From: CAYLVJ01 sp964615425
GTDB taxonomy: Bacteria; Patescibacteriota; Minisyncoccia; Minisyncoccales; CAYTKG01
DNA: 34,979 nucleotides
Reading direction: 5' to 3'
Assembly: GCA_964615425.1 (NCBI GenBank)
Contig: CAZTOB010000004.1
Span: 1 to 34,979, forward strand
The number at the start of each line of letters is the position of its first letter. Position 1 is the stretch's first letter. The position numbers and the translations under genes are program-made. The notes under the pieces were generated by a model. That model saw nothing but the letters and a program-made list of their open reading frames with translations. It was not told where the DNA came from and made no database searches. Of the stretch, positions 16,060-24,475 are shown one piece after another.

Positions 16060-16605
16060 TTAAATCTTTTTAACCTGCAACGCGTCAAGTTCAACCGGAG
16101 TGTCCCGACCGAACATGTTTATCAAAACTTTAATATTTCCCCTCTTGGCATCAATTTCTGAAACTTTGCCGTCAAAACCTTTGAAAGGGCCGTCCAAAAC
16201 CTTAACCGAATCTCCTTCTCTAAGATCAATCTTGTACTCGGGTTTTTCCTCCTCCATTCTTTCCTTCAACTCCTCTACTTCTTCCCCGGAAACAGGTCTC
16301 GGCGTAGTCCCCGCCCCTACAAACCCGGTAACGTTGGGGGTGTTTCTCACCACATACCAGGAATCGTCCGTCACAATCATTTCAACAAAAACATATCCCG
16401 GGTAAATCTTTTCTTCCACTTCTTTTCTTTTGCCCCGCACCACCTTAATCTTCTTTTCTTTGGGAACCATAACTTCGAAAATCTTGTCCTCCATGCTCAT
16501 CGACTTCACCCTTTGTCTCAAATTTTCAGCCACGCCCTCTTCATAACCGGAATAAGTATGAAGAACATACCAATCTTTTTCTTGTGGTAGTTTTTGCCTA
16601 GGCAT
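16060..16605 (-). CDS. nusG: Transcription termination/antitermination protein NusG
   Basis: 181 residues. It binds RNA polymerase and couples transcription with translation or Rho. The NGN domain starts with WYVLHTYSGYEEGVAENL, contains YPGYVFVEM and NTPNVTGFVG, and is followed by a KOW domain (about 125-181: GDSVKVLDGPFKGFDGKV, then VLINMFGRDTPVELD). Length and both domains are normal. It lies 1 bp after secE. Confidence 0.97.
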   Translation of the reverse strand: MPRQKLPQEKDWYVLHTYSGYEEGVAENLRQRVKSMSMEDKIFEVMVPKEKKIKVVRGKRKEVEEKIYPGYVFVEMIVTDDSWYVVRNTPNVTGFVGAGTTPRPVSGEEVEELKERMEEEKPEYKIDLREGDSVKVLDGPFKGFDGKVSEIDAKRGNIKVLINMFGRDTPVELDALQVKKI

Positions 16606-16606
16606 A

Positions 16607-16834
16607 TCAAAGAATAACTTTATCTAATATGGCAACCAGTAAAAAATCAACCCCTCCTAAAAAAACAGCTAAAAGAAGAGTGGAAAAAATGACGATCGCG
16701 GTGTAAGAAAGAGCTTCTTCTCTGCTCGGCCAGTCTATTTTTTTCATTTGAAACCTCACCTCTTTTAAAAACCCCCAGAAACGCACCGCGGGTCTTGCTG
16801 CTTTTTTTATTTTTCCAAATATTTTATCTGCCAT
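16607..16834 (-). CDS. secE: Protein translocase subunit SecE
   Basis: 75 residues. The small single-span form of SecE. An amphipathic helix with FLKEVRFQMKKIDWPSREEA (about 22-41) carries the typical 'v k W P s r e E' signature. One membrane helix follows at about 44-70. It stabilises SecY in the translocon. It heads the secE-nusG-rplK operon and has a near-consensus promoter 20 bp upstream. Confidence 0.95.
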   Translation of the reverse strand: MADKIFGKIKKAARPAVRFWGFLKEVRFQMKKIDWPSREEALSYTAIVIFSTLLLAVFLGGVDFLLVAILDKVIL

Positions 16835-16854
16835 TTTCTTTCTGAATTGAATTT

Positions 16855-16883
16855 ATAATACAAAAGCGGCAATCATTTGTCAA
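16855..16883 (-). promoter_or_regulatory. Near-consensus sigma70 promoter of secE-nusG-rplK
   Basis: On the minus strand TTGACA (16883-16878), 17 bp, TATTAT (16860-16855). Predicted start is near 16848, giving a leader of about 14 nt before the secE ATG at 16834, with a weak AGAAAG purine stretch. It lies in the short gap after the gyrB stop. Confidence 0.9.
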
Positions 16884-16886
16884 ACT

Positions 16887-18812
16887 TCACACATCAAGGT
16901 TTTTCACTCCCTTGGCATGGACACGAATAAATCTCTTTCTCGGTTGAACCTCTCTTCCCATCAAATCGTCGAAAACTTTGTCCGCTTCTTCACCATCTTC
17001 TATATTCACCTTTAAAAGAATTCGGTTTTCGGGATTCATTGTGGTTTCCCACAACTGATCCGGGTTCATCTCACCCAGCCCCTTGTACCTTTGAAGATCA
17101 ACGGACGAACCACCCTTGGACATTTCTTTAACCAGCTTATCCTTTTCTTCGTCACTGTAGGCATATTTCAGCTTACTTCCTTTTTTTAATCTGTAAAGAG
17201 GAGGCTGGGCGATATAAACATAGCCCTTTTCGATTAAAGGCCTGAAATAGCGGAAAAGAACGGTTAAAAGCAGAGTTCTAATGTGCATTCCGTCCACGTC
17301 AGCATCAGCCATGATTATAATCCGGTGGTAGCGCAGTTTATCAATGTCGAACTCTTCCCCAATAGAAGTTCCCAACGCTATAATCAAGGACTTCAAGGTG
17401 TCGGAATTTAAAATCCTGTTGATATGAGCCTTTTCAGCGTTTAAAACCTTGCCCCTTAAGGGAAGAATGGCCTGGAACCTGCGGTCTCTCGCTTGTTTAG
17501 CCGAACCCCCTGCACTGTCCCCTTCCAAAATGTAAAGTTCTCTTTCTTCGGGCTTCCTGCTGGAACAATCGGCCAGCTTTCCGGGAAGAGCTAAAAAACG
17601 GGAAATTCCCTTTTTCATAACGGTGTTTCGTGCTTTCTTAGCTGCTTTACGGGCTTTTTTAGCTTTAATACAAGCTTCGATGATACTTCTTGCGTCTTTA
17701 GAATATCTTTCCAGGAAACTACCCAAAGCGTCGGCCACCACGGAACGCACCACTCCTCTTACTTCGGAGTTGCCGAGCTTCTTTTTGGTTTGACCTTCAA
17801 ACTGAGGTTCTTTCACCTTTACGGAAACGATAGCGGTCAAGCCCTGCCTTGTGTCACGCCCGGCCAGCGTATCACTTTTTTTCTTGATTATCCCGTGCTC
17901 CTGGGCGTAATTATTCAAGGTTCTTGTCAGAGCCGAACGGAAACCGCTGATATGAGTTCCGCCTTCCCTGGTAAAAATATTGTTGCAAAAACCTTCTTCG
18001 AAGCTTTCGTACTCTTTGGTGTAGCGGAAGGCCGCTTCAACTATCACATCATCTTTTTTTTCCTTAACGTAAAAAATATGAGGGTGCTTCGGACTTCTGT
18101 TGCGGGTTAAATGTCGAACATAAGAAACAACTCCGCCTTCGAAATAGAAAGTGTAGCTTCTTTCTTTTTTTCCTTTTCTTTTGTCAATAAGCGATATCTC
18201 CACCCCTGAGGTCAAAAAAGCCTGCTGTCTTAATATCTTCAAGAGCCGCCCCCATTTCCATTCTATCCTTTCAAATATCTCCGGATCCGGCTTAAAGGTG
18301 ATCGTGGTTCCGGTCTCGCTTGTTTTTTTACCCTTCTTCAGTTTACTAACCGGCTTCCCCCGAGAGTACTCCTGGGTGTAAACATACCCGTTTCTTTTTA
18401 TCTCCACCTCCATCTCAACAGAAAGGGCGGAAACAGCCGCGATCCCGATCCCGTGCAACCCCCCGGAGGTAGCATAAGCTTTGCTGCCGAACTTGGCACC
18501 GGAGTGAAGATGAGTCAAAATCGTTTCCACCGCAGATTTTTTGGTTTCGGGGTGTTTGCCCACAGGAATTCCCCTTCCGTCATCACTGATCTTTATTTTC
18601 TTCTCCGGAAGAAGAGTAACCTCAATCACCTCGCAATAACCAACGATTGCTTCGTCAATAGAGTTTCCGATCACCTCTTTTAAAAGATGGTGAACGCCGT
18701 CCAAGTTGGTGGAGCCGATATACATGGCCGGTCTTTTTCTAACCGGCTCCAAACCTTTAAGAACCGAGACGTCCTTTGCCGTATAACTAATTTCTTTCTT
18801 ACCTTTAGCCAT
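16887..18812 (-). CDS. gyrB: DNA gyrase subunit B
   Basis: 641 residues. The ATPase subunit of gyrase. The GHKL ATPase domain starts with GLEPVRKRPAMYIGST and has SDDGRGIPVG and the glycine-rich lid GGLHGIGIAAV. The transducer domain follows. The TOPRIM domain has LYILEGDSAGGSAKQ (its Glu) and IIIMADADVDGMHIRTL (the Asp triad). The C-terminus is the QRYKGLGEMNP and NPENR region. The ATPase helix reads KEVIGNSIDEA where the usual text is 'EVvDNsiDEA'. The catalytic Glu and the Asn stay, but the Asp beside the Asn is Gly. GyrB is more likely than ParE, but without gyrA or parC nearby this is not certain. Confidence 0.93.
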   Translation of the reverse strand: MAKGKKEISYTAKDVSVLKGLEPVRKRPAMYIGSTNLDGVHHLLKEVIGNSIDEAIVGYCEVIEVTLLPEKKIKISDDGRGIPVGKHPETKKSAVETILTHLHSGAKFGSKAYATSGGLHGIGIAAVSALSVEMEVEIKRNGYVYTQEYSRGKPVSKLKKGKKTSETGTTITFKPDPEIFERIEWKWGRLLKILRQQAFLTSGVEISLIDKRKGKKERSYTFYFEGGVVSYVRHLTRNRSPKHPHIFYVKEKKDDVIVEAAFRYTKEYESFEEGFCNNIFTREGGTHISGFRSALTRTLNNYAQEHGIIKKKSDTLAGRDTRQGLTAIVSVKVKEPQFEGQTKKKLGNSEVRGVVRSVVADALGSFLERYSKDARSIIEACIKAKKARKAAKKARNTVMKKGISRFLALPGKLADCSSRKPEERELYILEGDSAGGSAKQARDRRFQAILPLRGKVLNAEKAHINRILNSDTLKSLIIALGTSIGEEFDIDKLRYHRIIIMADADVDGMHIRTLLLTVLFRYFRPLIEKGYVYIAQPPLYRLKKGSKLKYAYSDEEKDKLVKEMSKGGSSVDLQRYKGLGEMNPDQLWETTMNPENRILLKVNIEDGEEADKVFDDLMGREVQPRKRFIRVHAKGVKNLDV

Positions 18813-18839
18813 TTTTAATCTTTAAAAAATTATTGATTC

Positions 18840-20870
18840 TTATCTTCTCACTTCCCACCCCTCCTCCTCCACCGCCTCCATAATCTTTTCATGAAGAGCG
18901 TTTATCTCCTCCGCTTTCAACGTCCTGTCCAAAGCTTGGTATATAATGTGGAAAGCTAAATTCTTTTTTCCTTCGGGAAGCTCCGGCCCGGCATAAAAAT
19001 CGAAAAGGTCTATATCCCGCACCAGTTCTCCTCCCGCCCTATTCATAACGTTTAAAACTTGCGCCACTTTTACTTGGCGGGGAACTAAAACTGCTATATC
19101 CCTCCTGGCCGAAGGGTAGGGGGAAATAACTTCGTATTCTTTTTCAAAAGAAGCAAAGTCCTGGAAAGTTTCAAAATCAAGAGTAAAAAAGGAGGTATTC
19201 CCTTCAACTCCTGCTTCTTCCAAAAATTCGGAGCTTAAAACCCCCACGACTCCCAATTCCTTATTTCTCATTGTTATCTTGGCGCTTTTTCCAAGGTCCC
19301 AAAAAGAATGACCCGAGCCTGGTTTAAGATCGTGAAACTGAAGATCGGTCATCCCCGCGCTTTCAAACAAGCTTTCCACAACTCCCTTCAGATTATAAAA
19401 GGACTCTTTCGAGCTTTTCCCAACCAAAACTCCGGCTAACCTCCGCGCTTCAAACTCCCCTCTTCTTTTTTCAGGGAGACCTTCTTTGGCAAATACTTTT
19501 CCCAACTCAAAAACTTGGAAATGAGACCGGTTTTTAAGGTTCACCTTCGCATTTTTCAAAAGTCCGGGCAGCAAGCTGGGAGCAAGGTACTTGTATCTTT
19601 TACTCAAAGGGTTGGCGACTTCCAGAAGATTTTTCCTTTCAAACCCAAATAAATCAACCTCGCCGTCGCTTACAAAAGAGTAGTTGTAGGTTTCAGTAAA
19701 GCCGGCTTCTTTCAACTCGTCCCGGGCGAACTCTTCCCAAAACACATCAAGGTTTTTTTCAGGAGGAACAATAACCGAACGGGGAAGCTTCTCCTTAATC
19801 TTTTCGTAACCGTAAATACGCCCTACTTCTTCTATAAGATCAATCTCCCTTTCTATATCCGTCCTGACGGTCGGAACCTCAACCTCAATCAAATCTTCAC
19901 CCTCCGCCTTAAATCCCAGTTTGTTTAAAATCTCCACCGCCTTAGCAGACTCTACTCTTTCCCCCAACAAACTACCCACCCTTTCAAGATTCAAAGTCAG
20001 TTTTTTGGGTTTTCTCTTGCGGGGATAATAATCGGTGATAGAAGAAACCTTCTCTGCATCAAACTCTCTTTGTAGAAGATTTATCATCCGGGTCAAACCT
20101 TTTTCCGCCAGGTTAGGGTCAAGTTCGTGTTCAAACCTCCATGAAGCATCCGTCCTTATTTTTATCCTTTGAGAAGTTTTTCTAATGGAAACGGAGTCAA
20201 AATTGGCTGCTTCAATAACTATTTTTTCAGTATCGCGGTCCACCTCCGCCCCCTCACCCCCTTTTATACCCGCCACAGCTACCGGCTGTTTCACGTCACA
20301 AATAACAAGCATGTCTTCTTTCAAATCGACTTCTTTCCCGTCCAGAGTTGTCATTCTCTCTTTTTCTTGAGCCTCCCTTACAATTATCTTTTTACCTTTA
20401 AGTTTATCCAAATCAAAAACGTGAAGAGGTTGACCCACCTCGAGCATTACGTAGTTGGCAAGATCCACCACGTTGTTAATGGGCTGCAGCCCGCAGGTTA
20501 AAAGCTTTTCTTTCACCCAGCTTGGAGACTCACCGACTTTAACGTTAGTGATAAGAGCCGCCATGTAGCGAAGACATTTTTTAGAGGAAACCTCAACCTC
20601 AACCGATTCTTTTTCTTCAATCTCCACGTTGAAATCAAGCTCCACCGGAGAAGAGTCAACCAAAAAGCCGCACTCTTTAGCTAATCCCAGATGGGAAGAA
20701 GCGTCCGCAACCCGGTTGGAAGTGATATCAACGTCCAAAGCCACATCTTCACCTTTTACTTTTAGCTCTTCTACTTCAAAAGAGTGTAAAGGAAGTTTCT
20801 TTTCTATCTCCTCCGGTTCGGGCAGGTCTTTTTTTGTCAGCTCGTTAAGCCAATTGTAAGAAAAAAGCAT
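18840..20870 (-). CDS. pheT: Phenylalanyl-tRNA synthetase beta subunit, short form
   Basis: 676 residues. Beta subunit of the alpha2/beta2 synthetase. The B3/B4 editing module lies at about residues 80-260 (CGLQPINNVVDLANYVMLE, QPLHVFDLDKL, VAGIKGGEGAEV). B5 is at about 285-355, a class II-like core at about 370-570, and the C-terminal FDX-ACB anticodon-binding domain starts at PYPSARRDIAVLV. After the first 40 residues the sequence goes straight to LDVDITSNRVADASSHLG. The EMAPII-type tRNA-binding domain found at about 40-150 in most bacterial PheT (about 800 residues) is therefore missing. It lies 12 bp after pheS. Confidence 0.95.
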   Translation of the reverse strand: MLFSYNWLNELTKKDLPEPEEIEKKLPLHSFEVEELKVKGEDVALDVDITSNRVADASSHLGLAKECGFLVDSSPVELDFNVEIEEKESVEVEVSSKKCLRYMAALITNVKVGESPSWVKEKLLTCGLQPINNVVDLANYVMLEVGQPLHVFDLDKLKGKKIIVREAQEKERMTTLDGKEVDLKEDMLVICDVKQPVAVAGIKGGEGAEVDRDTEKIVIEAANFDSVSIRKTSQRIKIRTDASWRFEHELDPNLAEKGLTRMINLLQREFDAEKVSSITDYYPRKRKPKKLTLNLERVGSLLGERVESAKAVEILNKLGFKAEGEDLIEVEVPTVRTDIEREIDLIEEVGRIYGYEKIKEKLPRSVIVPPEKNLDVFWEEFARDELKEAGFTETYNYSFVSDGEVDLFGFERKNLLEVANPLSKRYKYLAPSLLPGLLKNAKVNLKNRSHFQVFELGKVFAKEGLPEKRRGEFEARRLAGVLVGKSSKESFYNLKGVVESLFESAGMTDLQFHDLKPGSGHSFWDLGKSAKITMRNKELGVVGVLSSEFLEEAGVEGNTSFFTLDFETFQDFASFEKEYEVISPYPSARRDIAVLVPRQVKVAQVLNVMNRAGGELVRDIDLFDFYAGPELPEGKKNLAFHIIYQALDRTLKAEEINALHEKIMEAVEEEGWEVRR

Positions 20871-20882
20871 TGTTTCAAAACT

Positions 20883-21959
20883 TTAAAATTGTTCTAAAAA
20901 GCGGAGGTCTCCGCTGTGAAACCATCTAACTTCAGGAATTTTCCACCTCATCATCGCCAGGCGGTCAATTCCCAGCCCGAAGGCAAACCCCTGATATTTT
21001 TCAGAGTCGATCTCCAGATTTTCCAAAACCTTGGGATGAACCATCCCCGCCCCCATCAATTCAAGCCAGCCGGTTTCTGAACAAGTCGAGCACCCTTCTC
21101 CCCCGCAAACCACACAACCGACATCAACCTCGAAAGAGGGCTCCGTAAAAGGAAAGTAGCTGGGACGAAGACGGATCTTGCACTTTCTTTTTAAAAAATG
21201 CTTGAAAAACTCCGAAACAACTGCCTTGAAATTAGCGGTAGAAACATTCCTCCCCACCATCAAACCTTCAAGCTGAAAAAGTTGGAACTCGTGAGAAGCA
21301 TCAGTGGCTTCATGCCTAAACACCCTCCCCGGAGCTATAATCTTTAAAGGAGGCTTGTTTTCCTCCATATATCTTATCTGAACAGGCGAGGTGTGGGTTC
21401 GTAAAAGGAGAGGCTTTCCTTCTTTTTCTTCCTTCAGCCAGAAGGTGTCCCACATATCCCTGGCCGGATGGTTTTCGGGAATTTCTAAAGCGTCGAAGTT
21501 GTACCATTGGGTTTCCACCTCGGGCCCCTGCGCCACCTCAAAACCCATCTTTTGGAAAATATTCATTATCTCTCTTTTAGTCTGAGTAAGAGGGTGAAGA
21601 TGCCCTTTTTGTAAAAGTCCGCCCTCGATAGTGACATCTATTTCTTCTTTATTCTTTTTTGTTTTTTGAAAATGAGCTTTTCTTTCTTCAAAGATTCTTT
21701 CCAAACCTCTTTTTATCTCATTAACTCCCGCCCCAATCCTTTTTCTTTCTTTTTCTTTAAAACTCCCCATTTCCCCCAAAATTAAAGAAAGCAGGCCTTC
21801 TTTGCCTAAATATCTATTGAACTGATCTTTTAGCTCCTGGAAATTCTTCGCTTTTCTCAACCCTTTTTCTGCTTCTTTTTTTAGCTCTTCCAGGTCTGAT
21901 TCACTCAACTGGTTTAAACCCTTTTTCAAGGTTTTTTTTGATATCTTTTTCCCATTCAT
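20883..21959 (-). CDS. pheS: Phenylalanyl-tRNA synthetase alpha subunit
   Basis: 358 residues. Catalytic subunit charging tRNA(Phe). The N-terminal coiled-coil arm (about 1-110) is followed by the class II core: HLHPLTQTKREIMNIFQKMG, ALEIPENHPARDMWDTFW (motif 1 region), LLRTHTSPVQIRYM, FRHEATDASHEFQLFQLEG (motif 2) and GFAFGLGIDRLAMMRW (motif 3). The insert VGCVVCGGEGCSTCSETGW has paired cysteines often present in bacterial PheS. It is preceded by the DUF6485-like gene with a 23-bp gap. Confidence 0.96.
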   Translation of the reverse strand: MNGKKISKKTLKKGLNQLSESDLEELKKEAEKGLRKAKNFQELKDQFNRYLGKEGLLSLILGEMGSFKEKERKRIGAGVNEIKRGLERIFEERKAHFQKTKKNKEEIDVTIEGGLLQKGHLHPLTQTKREIMNIFQKMGFEVAQGPEVETQWYNFDALEIPENHPARDMWDTFWLKEEKEGKPLLLRTHTSPVQIRYMEENKPPLKIIAPGRVFRHEATDASHEFQLFQLEGLMVGRNVSTANFKAVVSEFFKHFLKRKCKIRLRPSYFPFTEPSFEVDVGCVVCGGEGCSTCSETGWLELMGAGMVHPKVLENLEIDSEKYQGFAFGLGIDRLAMMRWKIPEVRWFHSGDLRFLEQF

Positions 21960-21982
21960 ATCTTAACTAATTCTAACAAATT

Positions 21983-22201
21983 TTACTCCGAATTAAAAGG
22001 GTTTTCACCCCTTTCAACGTCTTTTAAAAAAGCTTCAAGAGAACGATCAAAAGAGCTTTCAGCTTCCGAACTGAAAAAACAGGCGGGAAACTGACTTTTT
22101 TCCAAGTGATAACGAAGGCAGGAGCAACAGATTCCTTTTCGAGGGCAACCCTCGTAAGTACAGGGGCAATCTTTTAAGTTTTCTTCTTTGTCACACTTCA
22201 T
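21983..22201 (-). CDS. Cys-rich small protein (DUF6485-like)
   Basis: 72 residues with nine cysteines among the first 41 residues: C3, C12, C14, C19, C25, C26, C28 and C41 are clear in DCPCTYEGCPRKGICCSCL and FPACFF. The 'C x C t y x x C p r k G x C C x C' spacing resembles the DUF6485 family, small proteins of unknown function that probably bind metal. The start overlaps the end of the inositol-monophosphatase-family gene by 11 bp. An acidic helical tail follows the Cys-rich part. Assignment to the family is from memory of the pattern and is moderately sure. Confidence 0.75.
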   Translation of the reverse strand: MKCDKEENLKDCPCTYEGCPRKGICCSCLRYHLEKSQFPACFFSSEAESSFDRSLEAFLKDVERGENPFNSE

Positions 22202-23000
22202 TCTTAAAATCTTTTAAGTTTACACTCACCCTGCCGTTGGTAGCCAAAAGATCAAAGTTTTCTTTTTGGAAAAAGTCCTTCCACTGATAAGGATCTCCGT
22301 TAAAGTTTTCAACCTCGGCCCCGGCTTCACGGGCAAAAATTAACCCGGCTGCAATATCCCAAAACCTTATCTTTGTCGTGTAGTACCCCTCCGCTCTTCC
22401 CACCCCGACCCAGGCCAGCTCCAAGGCTGCGGAGCCGACTTTACGCACCTCTTTCGTTTTCCGATAAACATGTTTGTAAATTGAAGAGAGGCGTCTCTTG
22501 TCTTTTTCTCCCCCCTCACAGTAGATGAAATAAGATAGAGAGGTGTCAGAAAAAGAAGAAACAACCGCCTTTTTAACCGACCCCCGCAAAACGTCCTCAT
22601 GCCAAGCTCCACCGCCATGAACAGCCCAAAACCTTTCTTTCAAAAAAGGAGCTTCAATAACTCCTAAGACAGGTTTTTTATCTTCGTAAAGGGCAACGGA
22701 AACGGAAAAGAAAGGATTGTGATTAGTAAAATTACCTGTTCCGTCTAAGGGGTCAACTACCCATAAAAAGGGGGAGTTTCCTTCCTTTAAGTCGGTCTCT
22801 TCGGATAAAATACTGTGGGAGGGAAACTTTTCTTCAATCATTTCTAAAATAATCTGGTCGGCCACATTGTCATAGATTGACTTTACTTCTTTGCTTGTTT
22901 CCCTTTCTAGCGCTTCCCCGCGGCGGAAAGCGTCAAAAAGGCGTCTTCCCGCTTTTTGGGAAACTTCCTTGGCGAATTTTAAAGCGTTTTCCTTTTTCAT
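22191..23000 (-). CDS. Inositol monophosphatase family protein
   Basis: 269 residues from the ATG at 23000, which overlaps the upstream stop as ATGA. Mg-dependent sugar-phosphate phosphatase fold. Metal-site motifs are the Glu pair in SILSEETD, the WVVDPLDGTGNFTN motif (about 83-96) and the C-terminal WDIAAGLIFAREAGAEV motif. Between them are NPFFSVSVALYEDKKPVLGV and a variable lid. Substrate cannot be told: inositol-1-phosphate, fructose-1,6-bisphosphate or 3'-phosphoadenosine phosphates are all possible in the superfamily. An upstream in-frame ATG at 23066 would overlap the neighbouring gene and adds a non-homologous stretch. Confidence 0.9.
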   Translation of the reverse strand: MKKENALKFAKEVSQKAGRRLFDAFRRGEALERETSKEVKSIYDNVADQIILEMIEEKFPSHSILSEETDLKEGNSPFLWVVDPLDGTGNFTNHNPFFSVSVALYEDKKPVLGVIEAPFLKERFWAVHGGGAWHEDVLRGSVKKAVVSSFSDTSLSYFIYCEGGEKDKRRLSSIYKHVYRKTKEVRKVGSAALELAWVGVGRAEGYYTTKIRFWDIAAGLIFAREAGAEVENFNGDPYQWKDFFQKENFDLLATNGRVSVNLKDFKNEV

Positions 23001-23593
23001 GTCTTCCAACTTAAAACGAATTCGTGAGCTTCGTCCCCCTTGAAAGGACATTTTGTTTCCCGGCACTCAACTTCACTACCGGTCACCAGACTTACAATGC
23101 TTGAAAAGTATCCCTGAAGATGAAAGCAGTGTAAACGATTAACCTCGAAATTTTCCAAGACCAGAACTATTTCTCCTTTTTCAACATCAAAGCTTTGAAC
23201 AGACAAATCTCCGACGGTGTAATATTCGTCCCACATTTCGGAAGCCCGGCTGGCCATTAAATCCAAAGAAACGAAAAACTTAGCAAAAAGTCTTCTTATC
23301 AAGGAGGTCTTAGCCGCAAAGTTTCCAAGCTTTCTTATTTCCTCATCACTCAACCCTAAAGCTTCCTTTATCGCCCCCATCACCACCGCTTCCAAGCCCA
23401 ACGGATAATAATCCATCCGTTGAAGATTGCAAACTTCAACCTCCGGCCACATTTTTTGAGTCCTGCGGCAAACCTCCTTTACCGCCTCCTCTCCTTCTTG
23501 CTTTTCAACAAACTCCAAAAAGTTCATTATCGCCACTCCCCTCACTTCTCCTTTTATGCTTTTTAATTTTTTAACTTTTTCTTTACTCATCAT
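22997..23593 (-). CDS. V4R-like ligand-binding domain protein
   Basis: 198 residues, mostly alpha/beta. The C-terminal part (about 150-198) has HCFHLQGYFSSIVSLVTG and then ECRETKCPFKGDEAHEFVLSW. This resembles the end of V4R and related heme-NO-binding-like sensor domains ('E t k C x a x G d x x C x F'), where Cys/His residues sit near the ligand. The second Cys is replaced by His here. No DNA-binding or enzyme domain is attached. It overlaps the upstream membrane-protein gene and the downstream phosphatase gene by 4 bp each, so the three are translationally linked. A sensor or small-ligand role is inferred. Family assignment is tentative. Confidence 0.55.
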   Translation of the reverse strand: MMSKEKVKKLKSIKGEVRGVAIMNFLEFVEKQEGEEAVKEVCRRTQKMWPEVEVCNLQRMDYYPLGLEAVVMGAIKEALGLSDEEIRKLGNFAAKTSLIRRLFAKFFVSLDLMASRASEMWDEYYTVGDLSVQSFDVEKGEIVLVLENFEVNRLHCFHLQGYFSSIVSLVTGSEVECRETKCPFKGDEAHEFVLSWKT

Positions 23594-24198
23594 ATTTTCA
23601 TTTTACTATATTTTCTCATACCTTGAAAAAAGAAAAAAGAAAAATAAAAAAGAAGAGGAACGCTGGCCCAGGCCGAAAGAGGAACCCTTCCCAAGATAAA
23701 AAGAATGGTTAAAACCACCCCGGCCAAAAAATTATCCACTACTCCGAAAAGAAATATGTAAAAGGAAAGTTTCTTTCGATAAAACCGCAGAGGATAAAGA
23801 TAAATGAGGGCTCCTAGTAAAGAAGCGCCTCCCAATACTCTCCAATAAAAAGAATGAAGGCCCATTATCTCAAGCAAAAAAGAAGGAGCGATAATTAAAA
23901 AAAGGCCCCAGGGAAAAATAAGGAGAATCAAATTAACACTTAAGATCTCCCGGAACCTTTCAACCTCTGAAGCAATCCACTTTTTTTCCTCTTTTAAATC
24001 TTCTTCCACCAAGGTGAGGTAAACAAAGATCATATAGAAAGAAAGAATGATCCAGCTTTCATAAGCCCACAAACGACGGACAAACATCTCCGTTTTCCGT
24101 GGAGTTACGATAAAATGGGTGAAAGCATACAAAAGTCCGGCTAGGAAAAAAACATGAAGCCCGAGATAAAAAAGTTTCTTTTTTCTTTGTTTTTTCAC
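23590..24198 (-). CDS. Polytopic membrane protein of unknown function
   Basis: 202 residues with GTG start at 24198, 1 bp after the acylphosphatase stop. A basic N-terminus (MKKQRKKK) is followed by about six hydrophobic helices. A charged cytoplasmic-type loop lies near residues 66-85 (EEDLKEEKKW). No catalytic motif was seen. The stop overlaps the start of the V4R-like gene, and the two may form a membrane/sensor pair. No family was recognised. Confidence 0.8.
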   Translation of the reverse strand: MKKQRKKKLFYLGLHVFFLAGLLYAFTHFIVTPRKTEMFVRRLWAYESWIILSFYMIFVYLTLVEEDLKEEKKWIASEVERFREILSVNLILLIFPWGLFLIIAPSFLLEIMGLHSFYWRVLGGASLLGALIYLYPLRFYRKKLSFYIFLFGVVDNFLAGVVLTILFILGRVPLSAWASVPLLFYFSFFFFQGMRKYSKMKI

Positions 24199-24199
24199 A

Positions 24200-24475
24200 T
24201 CACCTTTTGATCAAAAAATCATTAAACTCTCCCTTGAAGCCTTCTTCTCTTGCCTTGACATCTTCAACGCTGGCCAAACGAGGCCCCCTCCTCATCCATT
24301 CTAAAACATCCGAAACCTTTTCTTTGTCGCCTTCCAAAACCGCCTCCACTCTCCCGTCGGAAAGATTTCTAACCCAACCCGAAATACCAGCTCGATCAGC
24401 TTTTTTCTTCGTATTGGCTCTGAAAAAAACACCTTGAACCCTGCCCTCAATCCATACGTGAACTCTTTTTTTCAT
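24200..24475 (-). CDS. acyP: Acylphosphatase
   Basis: 91 residues from the ATG at 24475. Small ferredoxin-like enzyme hydrolysing acyl phosphates. The active-site Arg is in GRVQGVFFRANT and the catalytic Asn in GWVRNLSDGRVEA, both intact. The rest fits the single-domain family length of about 90. Its start lies inside the 3' end of rarA (29-bp overlap). A longer in-frame start at 24523 is possible but adds a non-homologous end. Confidence 0.92.
   Translation of the reverse strand: MKKRVHVWIEGRVQGVFFRANTKKKADRAGISGWVRNLSDGRVEAVLEGDKEKVSDVLEWMRRGPRLASVEDVKAREEGFKGEFNDFLIKR

Noticed and set aside
21960..21982. T-box or attenuator leader for pheS-pheT
   Set aside because: Only 23 bp separate pheS from the upstream gene, too short for such a leader, and no stem was seen.
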